Shown one piece after another: positions 45,650 to 59,823 of a stretch of DNA of 64,000 bases. The DNA comes from Allodiplogaster sudhausi (Eukaryota; Nematoda; Chromadorea; Rhabditida; Diplogasteridae). The stretch is taken from assembly GCA_945643635.1 (NCBI GenBank), contig CALZFC010000249.1, forward strand, positions 1,316,001-1,380,000, written 5' to 3'. The notes beneath the pieces were generated by a model that ran no database searches, was not told the origin of the DNA, and saw only the letters and a list, made by a program, of their open reading frames with translations. The translations under genes and the position numbers were made by a program. How positions within the stretch are numbered: position 1 is the first letter of the stretch; the number at the start of each line of letters is the position of its first letter.

Positions 45650-45756
45650 TGGTGAGGCATTCGCGAGGTCGCATTCTTCTTTTTCTTCTTCTTCTTCTTC
45701 GGTTCACGAGGTTCGGGACGATGACTTCGGAGAGGCAGAATCGCTCAGCGACACTT

Positions 45757-45797
<41 letters not shown>

Positions 45798-45873
45798 GTA
45801 CGGAATGAGACTTCGTATTCTTGCCCCCACTCACAATTTGATTCACTCAAATCGAAGCGTGAGGGCTAGCGAG

Positions 45874-45912
<39 letters not shown>

Positions 45913-46085
45913 GAGAAAGAGAGAGAGAGCACGCGAGAGAAAGAGGAGGGGTATGGAGAGACACCAAAATGAGCAGGCCCAATTAAGGAGACGGAGAGAG
46001 TCTGAGAAAGAGATAATGTGAGAGAGAGGAGAATATGAGGGATTTAAAATCAGCGAAAGATTTTTGAAACGAACAGAGAGGAGAT

Positions 46086-46123
<38 letters not shown>

Positions 46124-46610
46124 AAGAGAAAGAACATGAAAGAGGGAGAGTGGCAGAGAAAGAAAGGAAAAGAGAACGAAATTCACAGGCGTGCGATTAC
46201 GGCGAGAATGAAGCCCTCCTAGAGGTGTTGAATCAAAGAGATGCAGATGAGTCTCTTTCTCTCTCTCTCTCTCGCTCGGTCTTTCTCTCTTTCTCTCTCG
46301 TTCTCTCTCTTTTTCTCTCTCCTTCTCTCTTTCTCGCTCTCTTTCTCCCTCTCTCTTTCTCTCTTTCTCTCTTTCTTTCTCTCTCTCTCTCACTCTTTCC
46401 CCTTTTTCTCTTTCTCTCTATCCTTTCCTCCCTCGCTCTCATTCTCGCATGACCACTCGTGCAAAACATGCGGAAGCCATGCTCGCCGCCATCTCACAAG
46501 GTCTCCGAAAGGCTGCTCGGGAGAAAGAGAGTAGCTGAGAGAGAGAGAGAGAACAAAAGAGAGAGAGAGAAACCAAGAGAGAGGGAGAGAGAGCGAGAGA
46601 TGAAAAGGCA
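45650..46610. repeat. (CT)n and (GA)n arrays with short unique islands
   Basis: CT array at 45757-45792, GA arrays at 45878-45945 and 46088-46120, CT array at 46252-46435 and GA-rich sequence at 46533-46600. Opposite orientations close together can fold on each other. An island at 46440-46530 (ACCACTCGTGCAAAACATG) and one at 46180-46250 are non-repetitive and could be exons, but neither strand is convincing. Confidence 0.85.
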
Positions 46611-48043
46611 CTGCTAATAATCTTATTATGTCAATAGGAATGGCTTACTTAAGGATGCATAGACAACTTGTAATGCCATGAGAGCTGGACTTGGCAAATG
46701 ATTTATACATACATTTAAGAAAGGGAAGAAAAGCTACCCGGGTATTTTTATGACTTTTTTTTATGAGGTTTTTTTCACTCGGAGACGATTCGCGTCTAAG
46801 AGATTCTATCGAATATTAATCGGTATTAATTGAGTGCCCATTTTCAATCATTTTCTTTCACGCTCCGAGAATTTCGAATGAGTGAGAGAATAAAAGTGCG
46901 TTACTATGTACTTGGTAGACAATATTGTAGAACAACCTCATTTCCAGCAGTTCACATACAGATTTTTATATAGTACATAGTATGCTGAACAGATATACAT
47001 GTGTCTTTGTTTGAGTAGCTTCTTTACCCGAGATCAGCGACCAAAGTAGTATATTGAACGCACAAACTCGGAAGAAAATATAAAATTAGAATAGTTTAAG
47101 GTACTTTAGTTTCACAATCGAATTAAATTAGATATTAAAACCAGACACATGAGCAAAATACCGATTTGAGGCTTCTTTCAGTAATTTTTCTTAGAAGTAG
47201 AAGACAAAACCGGTCCATGCCTCCCACAGAGAAAAGAAAGGAAACCGGCGAAGATATGGCATTCTGAACTAAATGCATTATCATATGAGCGCTCCTCTTG
47301 GTTTGCTTCAAAAAAGCGTTAAAAAAAGAACAATAAAATATGATTGCACATAGTAAGTCTACATACATTAAGATCTACACTATGATTAATATATCTGATT
47401 GCTATTTCCACTATTCACGGTGCGACAAATAATAGCTTACTTAGTAGTAGAAGCGAAAATAAAATCTGTCATGTAATAGTGAAAAGTTCTTTTTTTTCTC
47501 GGTTTCCCAAGTGAACTGTGTAACAGGAACAATGCGAAGGATGTTCCGAGGAGAGTTGAAAAGAGAAGTTGAAAAGATGAGCGAGCAAAAACAACGGCGT
47601 GAAACATGATACGGGGCACTGTCGTAAAATCCCGTTGAAATAATGAACAAGACGACAGAAGTAAGTAAGTAAGTACGTAAGTAACTATTTCTGCTTTTCT
47701 CAAAAAGAAAGGAATTACAGGAATGAAACAAAAAAAGCTCAAAGCGGTGATCAATAGCTAGCATTCATTTATACTTAATTGGGTGCGAAGCAAGACTTAA
47801 ATAAATAGATAATTGATTAAATATTTAAAAAAAAAGCTTTTAAAACTAAGTAAGCTGAGAAACTATGACTTTCAGCATATATTCAGAAGAATGCTCAGAG
47901 GACGCTAACGGAGCACGACACCCAACTGTAATATACTATTTGAATTCTCCAGAGCATTTTCTCTCTAAATCACACATGCTCTCTCGCCGTTGTGACGCAG
48001 GCAAAAAGGCGCGAATTCAAATGAAAGTTTCTGGGTCTCTCTT
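46611..48043. other. Intergenic, no gene supported
   Basis: AT-rich sequence between the membrane-protein 3' end and the end of the NSP-family gene. A short GTAA repeat lies at 47660-47690. No exon set was found. Confidence 0.45.
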
Positions 48044-51000
48044 CTATCTGGCCTCGAGCAATGCCCTGCTTCTCTGCACCAGCTCGTTCATTACGGGCGA
48101 GAGGAGAGTAGGAGGAGGAAGAGAAGAGAGCGAGGTTTTGGAAGAGGGCGAGGTTCTGGAAGAGGGCGAGGTTGGGGAAGAGGAAGAAGCTGGACGCACA
48201 CCGAAGACAGCGAGTGAGAGTGCGGAGGTTGACAGTGGATTCTCGCCGCCGATTCGACCGAGAAGGGATGGGCTGTAAAGTGTAATTATTTAGACTATAC
48301 TTATTTTGCTCTCTTCTCTCTCTTTCTTCGCTTCTCACTCTCACCTTCTCTCTCTCTCTCACCTTCCCTCTCTCTCTCACCTTCACTCTCTCTCACCTTC
48401 TCTCTCTCTCCTTCTCTCACCTTCCTTCTCTCTCTCTTTTCTTCTCTATCTCTCCTTCACTCTATCTCTCTCTCTCCTTCTCTCTATCTCTCTCTCCATC
48501 TCTCTCTCTATCCTTCCCCTCCTCACCAATGCCCGTAATACCCGCCGCATCTCGTGCGCATCTCCTCGCCTTCTGCCGCCCATCCTCTCGCCGCGTCCAG
48601 CCAGCGGAATGTCCATTCTGAAGATGCTCTTTAAATTATTATTGTTTATCTTTTTCATCTTCTTCTTGAAAACTTGAAATAGTTATAGTAAACTCTTTTT
48701 AGTGATATTTTTTTTCTTCCATAAAATTTGTAATAATATGTAACAACAACCAGTTATAGGAAATTTGTCTAGTAATATTTCTTAAATTTTCTGTGAAGAT
48801 TGTAAAAAAAAAGCTAAAATCAATATTTATTTGGATAAATGTTAGAGGACAACAAAAAATGTAGCTCGAAACCCAAACCGACCGAGCTCGGTGGCCGGCG
48901 TACGCCGGTCGATGTAGCTGCTCTCGATGGAGGCGCACGGCGAGGAAGACTCGCCCGAACTCGGTTGCGCCCCGTCAAAGATGTCGAGAAGCGGCTGCAT
49001 GAACGGGATCGAGCAGTGCACAGAGTCGGCCGGCTTGCCGCCTGGGAATAACCATATTTATTCTCTTTATTATTATTATTTTTTTAAGAATTCGACCTCT
49101 TCAGTTCTTCCTATCCCCCCCTCCCTTAATGCTCCCTGCTAATTGTAAGCTGTATCATGCTATTTATTATTACATTTAATATCGTTACATCTTTCCATTT
49201 ACTAATTCCTTATATGTGTGTTTCTTCTACTTCACTCGTCGCGAAATCAAGCAGTAATCTATAATATTTTTTATCGTTAGCCGAGCGTCGCTCTAAATGA
49301 CATGCTCTCTCCCCCAGCCCTTCGTCAGGCAAAAAGGCGCGAATTCAAACATGAATTTTTGGCCCCTTCAACTCTTACTCACCCTGCTGCGTGATGACGG
49401 CGTAGGCGCGCGCGAGCTGCTTGAACTCGTCGCGCGCGTGGAAGTCAACGCGTTGCCAGAGAAGCGGGATGCTCAGCTAAAATTATTTTTTCTTGATATT
49501 TTAAAATATAAATATTATTTATTTATTTATTTACTATCTAAAACAAAGTCATACTTACATACATACAATGAAACAATTAAAAAAATTTATGTACCTATAT
49601 TTTGGTATATTTTATTTGATTTTTAATCTCCAGAAAAAAAAAACGACGGACAATTTCCGCTGAGAGCGCCCGCATGACGTTGACGAAGCCAAAATGATTG
49701 CCATGGCGTCTTAGCGCGATCGCCGCTACCGTAATCCACTTGGAGAGCAGGCGCGCCGAGTCGAGGAGGGATGGAGGAGATGAAGAAGAGGCCCGCCCGA
49801 GTATGGACAGCAACACGCCAAGCTGCACGGCGCGACAGCTTAAAGAGCATAATAAATAATGTTTCTAATTTAGTTTTTTTTTAAATAATTTTTTTTATGT
49901 TTTAAAATTCAGTGAAAAATAAGTCATGGCACAAAATTTAGAGTTCACTTTGGAAAAAAAATTAGGAATAAAATAAATATTTAAAAAAAAACTACGAATT
50001 AGTCAGAAATTTAGCTTTAAAAAAAAATTATTTTTTTTTGTGACACTTGTGTTGAACAGGCACTTTTCACAGCAGTCGCAGTCACAGAAGGAAAAAGGAA
50101 TTGGCAACGGCTATTTGGCAATAATTCCTCTTCTTATAACAAAAACTTATACATATCAAAAGAAGCACTATATAAATAATGAGGTCATTATTTCATGGAT
50201 AAATTTTTTACTTTTTATTTGTAAGCAAAATAAATCTCTATCTTACCGCGTCCGCAGTCGCTGCCGGCGCGATGCTCCGGAGGAAATTAGAATTGACGCC
50301 GCGCCAATCAGTGTGCTCGGCTCCTGAGACGGTGAACGGTGGAATAATAGTGTTGCGTTTTTTTTTCAAAAGTGAACTAAACACAAGACAAACAAAAGAG
50401 GAGAAGCCTACAGGAACATCAGACAAGTTAGCTGCAGTAATAGAAACAGGAAAATAATGATTTTAAGTTAAAAAAAGGAAGCAAATATCCAGTTCATAGA
50501 TGAAAAAACGCTTTCATAAAGAGTTAGGTAAAACGACATGTTCGACAAAACACTGTCCGCAAGGCTTTCAGTGTCGCCGACTTCTTTGCTTGTCGGGGAA
50601 AAATTTGTGATCCATAAAATTTGAGCAGCCGAGCTTGCAATTAGTACGGGCAATTTAATCTACACATTCTAGGAGAAGGTCATAGTTTACGCCAAATAAA
50701 AATCCAAAATAATTTTTAATGAAAATAAAATAATGAAAATAATAAATAAAAAAAAGAAACCTTGGCCGCCGCCGCCGCCGCAGCCGCCGACTCGACTGCT
50801 CCAGCTTCGCGCGCGTCCTCGTAGCCGAGCAGCACGGCAATCTCCTCCTCGGAGCGATCGTGAACGAAGTGGCGAAGACGCTGAAAGCCGGCCTGAAAAA
50901 GATTGTTGTCACGAGACACGGTTATTATTATGAAACGGAACTACTAATATATTCGTACCAATGAATCCTACGATATTTACTGTGGGACGTAGTAATAAAG

Positions 51001-54000
51001 CCATTTTTCTTCTCTTTATTCTATGCTGGAAGCCGGAAGGCGGCCTACAAAGGATGTCATGACTGTGAAATGTTATGAAATTACTAATATATTGATGCTA
51101 ATAAATTCTACGAAATTTACCATGAACATCACTAAATATAGGAACGAAGAAATATTCTCTTTAAATTGAAGAAAATCGTAAAGATTAGATCACTACGATC
51201 AAATAAATTGCAACAGTGACAATGAACGTGAACAAACATGAAGTGGGCTGCCTTCGGTCGGAGGTGGCAGCTGAGGCTTTGGAGGAATTCGAGGTGGCTC
51301 TGCACCGCTAGCATTCTGCTGAAAATTATTACACTTTTATTTCGTTCTTTTTTGCATAATTTTTTTTTAATACGAAAAATAACTGAGCAAAAATAGTCAA
51401 GTTTACAAAATGTACATTAGCATTTATGTATATACATACATAGTTCATTCTTCCTTATATTGGCGACAAAAATAATATAAAAAAGTTTACTCTGAACCTT
51501 AGCTCCGGCGGCCGGCTGCTGTTGTTGCCTGCGCCCGATAACGGGCGTGTTTCGCGGGACGTCATAGTCGCTCTCGCCGGCGCAAGGCGTAGTGGCGTCG
51601 AGTGCCGCGGATGAAGATGAATATCTTTAAAATAAAAAAAATTACAGAATTTTTTATCATCATTAAAATTTGCTAGTTCTCTGTTATTATGCTATAAAAA
51701 ATATTTCAATTGTAGCTTAAGTAATTCGATTTTATTTTCAGAAAAGTAAAAAAAATTCTTTAATAAACTTATAAAAAAATCCCTTCAACCTTGACGAAGA
51801 GGACGGCAGCGTTGAAGAGGAAGCAGTTGAGCCAAGAGATGAAGAGGCGGCAGAGAAGCGGGAGATGGCGGGTCGCTAAAATGGCTTGTATTTACTGTTA
51901 TTCACATCAAAATACATACATATATTTTGTTATAATAAAGAAAATTTTTATGGAATACCGGAATAAATTGTGTAAAACTAAACTATTTAAAAAAAAGGAA
52001 AAAAATTTAAATACTCGGGAAGACTTTTCAAACTTTTTTTCCCAACCTCCTGCATTCCCCTTCGTCTCCTTGGCGCGTCCTCCTCGTCTTCGTCGTCCTC
52101 CACGACACACGCCGAGTCTCGCTGCTGCTGCTGCGATGGCAGCAGCAGCTTCTTCTTGTTTTGAGGGAGCCCGAAAAGGCGCCGCTTCTCGGTTGTTGTT
52201 GACGATGACTCGTCAATGATGACGTCACCGTTGCTGCTCGTCCCTGGCGGTGACTGGCTGCTTTCTCTGGAAAGGCCATCAAAAATATTGGCTAAACACT
52301 GATTATGAGCACAAAAAGCTCTACCTAAATTGTTAATATTTTTGTTGACAACATTCCAAGTCATTGTCACCGGCGGTTTTCAGTTGCGTCGCTCCGTTTT
52401 ATAATGAACATGGATATCTTCACCGTTTCGAGGTTCTTTGAGCCCTTTGATATTTAAAATAGTGCAGTATAAAAATACGATAATCTCTAGATATTTGGGC
52501 GTAACATTTTGGAATCGATCAATCATGAAATCAATAATTCATCAAATTGCTAACCCTCTTCCCGAATCGGAGGACGGCGGAGAGGGCGAGAGCGAGGAAG
52601 AGACGGCCGGTCGCGACTTGAGCGACGAGGAAGAATGAGGAGAAGGCGACGATGTCGATGACGTCATCGCGTCACGCCAACTCTCAACGAGATGCTCGCA
52701 TGACTGCGTCGGACGGAGCGGCGCGGCATCTTCAAAGGCGTTTTTTTGCTTCTTTATTTCTTCACATCATATTTTTAAAGGTTTTTTTTGCTTTCTATAT
52801 TTCTTCTCATCAAATTTTATAAAAATTTTTACTTTTTTAGAAGCTGATAAATATAAAACTTTTTTAGTAATGTTGAAATGTTGATTTAATATCTCTTTTT
52901 TTTTCAAGAAAAGTATATGAGCAGTTAAAATATCTTATGACCATTTAACTCTTTTTTAAATCGATTCCTTATTGTAATTTTCTTAATATTTTTTTGCAGT
53001 CAATTTAGAATCCTAAAAATAAAATCCGTCGAGTAATCCGGCATACCAAAACTGTAGACGCCGTTGATCATTGATCGCGCGGGCGCGACAGCCGGCGTCG
53101 GCTCCATCGTATCGTAGTCAATGTCATCGTACTGTAAGGTGGAGAAAAGATGTGGTCTTATTTTCAGTTTGCAAATGTGTAATTGAAAATACACATTTAC
53201 AATTACATCTTACATCTTCACAGTTGACGATGGTGATTCCATCATTTTTCACAGTTGAATGTCACAATTATATATTAAATATTTGTAAATATGAGAACGG
53301 TGGTTTTCAGTCTGACCATCAGAATATTTGCTTGCAATAGCCAAGCACATTTGCTTCAATGTGGGTCAGGATTACTAAATAATAAAAAATTGTCTAGCTA
53401 CATTCAATAAAATGAATAGTGATATACTCTATATTCGTAGGATGCAATATGTATATTTATATTTCAAACGTTAATGTGATTTATTCTTTATATTAAATGT
53501 AATTTTTAAAATAAATAAATAAAGTAAACGATTAAGGAATTCAACTGTGAAGATGTAAAATGTGGTAATTGTAAATATGTAATTGTAAATATGCAATTGT
53601 AAATGCACATTTACAATTACATTTACAATTACTACATTTTATGGACGAACGCTCAAGTGGTCAACAAATTCTTCCATTACGCACTGAAAAAAACCCTCCA
53701 ATTATTTATCACATACGTCATCGTCTAGTTCTGGCTTGTTCTGCTGCGGCGGCGAACGCTTCGGAATCGGCAGAGGCGCGCGAAGCAGCGCCTCGGGCAC
53801 TTGGCGAGGAGCGAGCGCTAAAGGATCATCAATTTTACGTAATTTATCGATTGAATTTTCGAATGTATCGATTGAATTTTTTTATATCGATAATTTTAAA
53901 TTTAAATGAAAAAAGATACATAGATATATGAGTTAAGATGACATTCAAAATTATGCATAACGCAATCAAAAAACTCAGCCAGGTGGTTTTCGAATACTCG

Positions 54001-56939
54001 GGCCTATTTATAAGAGAAGGATTGGCAAGAAACAAGCGTTCAATCTTGAGTTCACGGTGAAAATTTAAAAGAAGTTGCATAGTAAAAAAAACAGAAATGA
54101 AAAATAAGTAAGCAAAAAAAAAAAAGAAATCATAAGCAAACAAAACAAAACAAAAATGTGCCTGCGGGCCGCTGGAGTGTTCCAGAAGAGGCGGTCGACA
54201 GGGTGAGATGCGATGAAGACAGCGACGGGTTCGAAGCCGATGCGGCGAGCGAGCAGCGAGACGCCCAGTTCACGAGCGCCTGTCTCGTGAGCGGCCGTGA
54301 AGTGTCTAGAAAAAGAAGAAGAAGAAAATTAATCAGGGCGGGAAATTTAAATTTCAAAAAAAAAATTAGAAAAGTAAAGTGGAGACCACCTTCATAAATC
54401 TGACTAATTATATAGAGAGAAATTATGAGAAGAAAACGGACCATGAAGTGGCGCGCCGGGTCGAAAGATGCGCGTGTACTGCGCTTCGTGCTCCTGAGAA
54501 GAAGAAGAAAACATTTTTTTTGTTGCCTAATTTGAGGACCCACTCCAGTTCCGACCCTTTACGGTCCCTGAACTTGACCGGGCCACTGACCTGTCAATGA
54601 CCTTTCCGATTCGCTGATCCGTCCCTACTTCTTTAAAGAATAAATATATATTTTTTTCTTTTTTTGTTGCCTAATTTACGGACCCATTCCAGTTTCCGGC
54701 CCTTTGAGGTGCCTGACCTTTTCTGGTCCCATGCCCTCTTTTATCCGGTTCCTCCCCCCAACCTGTCCAGGATGCAGCTGCTGCTCTGCGGCTTCGTCCA
54801 CGTCGACGCCTCTGCTGAGCAGGCAGCCGGTCGCGAGTGTCACGGGTCGTCGATGTGTGCAGTAGAAGGCGAGCAGATCGGCTACCGAGCCGAACTCTTC
54901 GTCCTCAAACTGCAAAACAAAGAGCGGTCAAATTGAAGTGCTTTGGCCCAAAGGCGAGTCGATTTTGCATAAATGGCGCGCCAAAGGAATGGAGGAGATC
55001 AACGAGAATCGTTTGAATATTTGAATTCGCGCCCTTGGTCCCGACACGGCCTGCCTGACATGGTAGACGGTGTGTCCGGTGCGATCGAGCGACGTGTTGA
55101 TCTGGAAGTGCAGCGGCTTCTTCCAGAAGGCGGTCAGCACGTAGTCGCCTGGCGATGAGATCGAGTCGCGTACCTATTGAAGAGCAACTTTTTTTTTTTA
55201 AATTTTATATATTTAAACCAATTGATGATTTAAAGTTATATTGATCGATAAAATATTATTTTAATATATACTATAATCGATTAATAAAGATAATTTTAAT
55301 TTTTTATTGTAATTTTTCTTTCTATATCGATCGATTTACAAAAATTTAGCCAAATGCTGTACAGAGCCGGTAAATGGCCCAAAATTTTTGGGCCGGCCCG
55401 GCCCGTCGGGCCCTAGGTCTGGGCCGGCCCGGCCCGAACGATTTCCGGGCCCTAGAATTTTGGGCCCGGCCCGTGGGCCCGTTTGAGCCCGCTTTAAAAA
55501 AAAAAATTCCGGGGAAAAAGTCCGACAAGCTACAGAGCATTTTGAAATTCAGATTTTTTTCACGCTCATGCTATGAACATTCATTTTAATGTATAGAATA
55601 AAAAGTTTTAAGGGGAAAAATGGACAAATGAAGAAAGTTTTGCACTTAATAATGCTACCTATCGTCCTGACTGGACGACATCGTGTGCTTATCGGGCCCA
55701 AACGGGCTCACGGGCCCGCCCAACTTTTTTGGGCCCAGCCCGGCCCGGCCCGCGGGCACGCCAGGGCCGGGCCGGGCCGGGCCGGGCCTGTTACCGGCTC
55801 TGATGCTGTATCATTTTTTTATAAAATTGTTTAAAGATTTCCAATACTATTTTATTTATCCTCCGCTTTTTTTTCTCCCGAAAGTATGGTATAAGCTAAT
55901 TTTTATACACTTTGTCTTTTTTTTTGCACAGGTGGTTTTCTATTAGTACAAGATATTTCATATGAATATTTCAACAACTAATGTTCAATGTTGTTTTGTT
56001 CAAAGAAAAAAGAATAGAGTTGTGAAACGGTAGATAACATGTCATGTTTGTTCAAGGGAGTCTTTCTTTGTCTTTTCTGGACCAGAATTCTTTTCTGGAC
56101 GAGTACAGTCCCGCTCAACATTATTGGGTCCGATATTAATAATATTAATAATATTAATAATATTAATATAAATAATATGAACTTTAATAGCTCGCTGAAT
56201 AAGCATTTTCGTGCCATTTCCTTTGTGTGTTAACCTATTTCGACCACGGAGAATACGACTGTGAAAACCGTTTAAGAAAAGATTCAGAAATGACAGATAT
56301 CTAACATTTTTTGAGTTTACTGCATTTAACACAGGCCTGGTGGTGATTTTTGATGAGAAATTAAAAATTGAATTCTGGTCCAGAAAAGACAAAGAAAGAC
56401 TCCCTTGAACAAACATGACATGTTATCTACCGTTTCACAACTCTATTCTTTTTTCTTTGAACAAAACAACATTGAACATTAGTTGTTGAAATATATCTAA
56501 CATTTTTTGAGTTTACTGCATTTAACACAGGCCTGGTGGTGATTTTTGCAGAGAAAAGATGTTGGCTCGAGCAGCCAGGCCTACAAACTACAAATAACAA
56601 AAAAATTTTGGAACGCTTCTAGCTTTTTCTGATCTTGTTCTTTTGTTTTGTTTGAGTTTCTCATTTAGTTTATGTGTAAATGATAAGAAAATTCAACGAG
56701 AGATTTTCTCTAGTGGGCGGCAAAACTTTGTTCTCCACCGGGCATCGAACCCAGGATTTCATGACTCCCAGTCAAACGCTTCCGCAATACACTACAGACG
56801 CTGGGATCGAAATGATGACACCTTTCTTTTGACAGCGATGACTGCTTCCCAATGCCAGGCTGATGGTGAGGCTAGGGAATATCGTTATTAGATTTCTTCT
56901 CAGATCAGTTAACAGCACATGCTCGTTCTTACGTGTGTG

Positions 56940-56988
<49 letters not shown>

Positions 56989-57026
56989 CTCTGTTTCTCT
57001 ATCTCTCTGTTTCTCTCTCCACCGGT

Positions 57027-57104
<78 letters not shown>

Positions 57105-58702
57105 TCCACTCTCAATCTTCCTCAAAAGTATTTTTACTACTTGTATTTTCTTATAAGTTGATGAAAGAGAAAGAGAAAACTAGAGCGGTGGATAGAGAAA
57201 CAGCGAGAGAGAGAGAGAGAGAGAGAGACAGATTGAGAGAGAGAATCAGTGAGAGAGAGACAGAGAGACAGAGACAGAGACAGAGAGAGAGAGCGAGAGA
57301 GAGAGAGAGACGAAGGAACGTACAGGTGCTGATAACTGATCTGACCATGAGAAGAAATCGTTGGTCTAATAACGATATTCCCTAGCCTCACCATCAGCCT
57401 GATAATGGTGAGGCATTAGGAAGCAGTCATCGCTGTCAAAAGAAAGTTATCATACCAGCGTCTGTAGTGTATTGCTGAAGCGTTTGACTGGGAGTCATGA
57501 AATCCTGGGTTCGATGCCCGGTGGAGAACAAAGTTTTGCCGCCCACTAGAGAAAATCTCTCTTTGAATTTTCTTATCATTTACACATAAACTAAATGAGA
57601 AACTCAAACAAAACAAAAGAACAAGATCAGAAAAAGCTAGAAGCGTTCCAAAATTTTTTTTGTTATTTGTAGTTTGTAGGGCTGGCTGCTCGAGCCAAAA
57701 ATCACCACCAGGCCTGTGTTAAATGCAGTAAACTCAAAAAATGTTAGATATCTGTCATTTCTGAATCTTTTCTTAAAAGGTTTTCACAGTCGTATTCTCC
57801 GTGGTCGAAATAGGTTAACACACAAAGGTAATGACACGAAAATGCTTATTCAGCGAGCTATTAAAGTTCATATTATTTATATTAATATTATTAATATTAT
57901 TAATATTATTAATATTATTAATATTATTAATATCGGACCCAATAATGTTGAGCGGGACTGTAGGTATCTCTCCGGCTATACACATTGCTTTGCCATTTCT
58001 TGGAACAGGTGCGCCGTGTCAGTTGGGATTATTGTTTTCGTGTGTCAGGCAGATAGCAGAATGACAAGCTGTCAAGATAGGCCTCATCCGTGAATTGGTA
58101 AGAGATGAGAGAGAGAAAGAAAGAGAGAGAGACAGTGAGAGAGAGACAATAGGGTTGAGAGAGAAAATGAGATATAAGAGATATAGGGAATATTAAGCAG
58201 CCAGAAAAGAGGAGGCACTGTAAGGGTCTTTGAGAGATGAAGTTCTTCGACTGTTATGACAGATGCTCTAAACGTTCGAGAGAGAGAGAGAGAGGGAGAG
58301 AGTGAGAGAGAGTGAGAAAGAGAGAAAGAGGTCCCATCTCTTCTCGCTCTCTCTCCGTCCCTCTTCCTTTATCTCTTCCCTGTCTCCCTCACTCTCCCCT
58401 CTCTCTCTCTCTCCCTCTCTCTCTCTCCCTCTCTCTGTCTCACCCTCGCTCGCCCTCCTCCTTTCTATCTACTCCTATTCTGCCAACAACCGTCGCAACA
58501 GCGGCTATCTCCGGATATGGCATTTGCTGTCGATAACTGAAGATTGCTTCTAATCGGAATATTATCAGCAAGAATTATAGTTATATGAAATACTTCAAAA
58601 AACTAACTGGACAAAACAACCATTCAATATTCTTTTCGCATTTTCTCTCTCTCTCTCGCTCTCGCTCTTTCTTTCCCTTTCATCCATTACTTTCTCGTTC
58701 TA

Positions 58703-58739
<37 letters not shown>

Positions 58740-58979
58740 CTCTATCCCTCTTACTATTTCTCTCTCGCACTCTTTTGCTCTCTATCTCTCCTACACGGGT
58801 CGAGTGCGGGTTAGCTCAAGGAGGGCCCGTTGAAGCCATCAGGACAGTCTTCCGTGCATACAAAGAGACAAACAAGCAGAAGATCCGTCTCTCGTTACTC
58901 TGTGACTCTCTTTCTCTCCTCTCTTTACCTCAGTCTCTCTCCCTTCCCCCTCACTCTGCCTCTTTTGTTTTCCCTCCCT

Positions 58980-59022
<43 letters not shown>

Positions 59023-59666
59023 CTCTCTATCTCTCGCTTTCTCTCTCCCTTCTCTGCCTCTCACTCTCTCTCTCTCACCCACTCTCGTCCTTACAATCGG
59101 CCTGCATGAAGCCCCTAAACTAATCTCGGCGCTCCTCACCACGGCTGACCTCTCAAGCGCACGCGCAGCCAAATGGTCAAGCATTTAGTGGAATGAGCAA
59201 TGAGGCTGTCACGTTTCATTCATCTCTGTCTGCTTTGTCTCTTTAGCTCTCTACTTGATTACTTATCTCTCTCGCTCTCGCTATCTCTCTCTCTCTCGAT
59301 CTCTCTTTGTCTCCCTCTTTCTCACTCTCTCTATCTCTCAATCTTTCTAATTTTTTCAATCCTTCTGCTTCCATCCTATTCAGCGTGTTCCTGATCTCCT
59401 TTAATTGAAAATGTTCACGCAAGCTAAACGAGAATCCGACATTCGCCAATAAATCACAAGTGCATACGGAGAGATTTGGAAATCTTTTTTTGGGCAGCAG
59501 ATGGTAAGCATAATGCAGTGAGGGAGAGAGAGACCGAGAAAGTGAAGGAAAGAGAGAGGGATAGAGAAAGAGAGAGAGAAGGAGAAATAGAGAGAAAGAG
59601 AGAAAGAGACAGAGAAAGAGATAGAGAGAGAAAGAGAGAAAGAGAGAGAGAGAAGGAGAAAGAGAG

Positions 59667-59697
<31 letters not shown>

Positions 59698-59777
59698 TAG
59701 AGAGAGAAAGAGAGAAAGAGAGAGAGAGAGAGAGAAAGAAAAGGGAGAGAGGGAGAGTGAGAGAAATAGAGAGAGAA

Positions 59778-59823
<46 letters not shown>

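Noticed and set aside
45637..46534. Ser/Leu-rich or Arg/Glu-rich frames
   Set aside because: These are translations of (CT)n and (GA)n; the same applies to 56863-57394, 58302-59920 and 60073-63384.
47865..48278. Plus-strand 137-codon frame with Glu-rich repeats
   Set aside because: It is antisense to the last exon of the NSP-like gene (48044-48272), whose minus-strand frame has a proper acceptor and matching phase.
48842..48878. In-frame stop as the end of the NSP-like gene
   Set aside because: A GTTTGG donor at 48878 joins in the correct phase to a 229-nt terminal exon with a TTTACAG acceptor, so the stop at 48842 is more likely intronic. Use as an alternative end is possible.
53241..53640. 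Small frame and palindromes as a non-coding RNA gene
   Set aside because: They lie in an intron, and the inverted repeat explains the structure; no promoter or terminator signal is seen.
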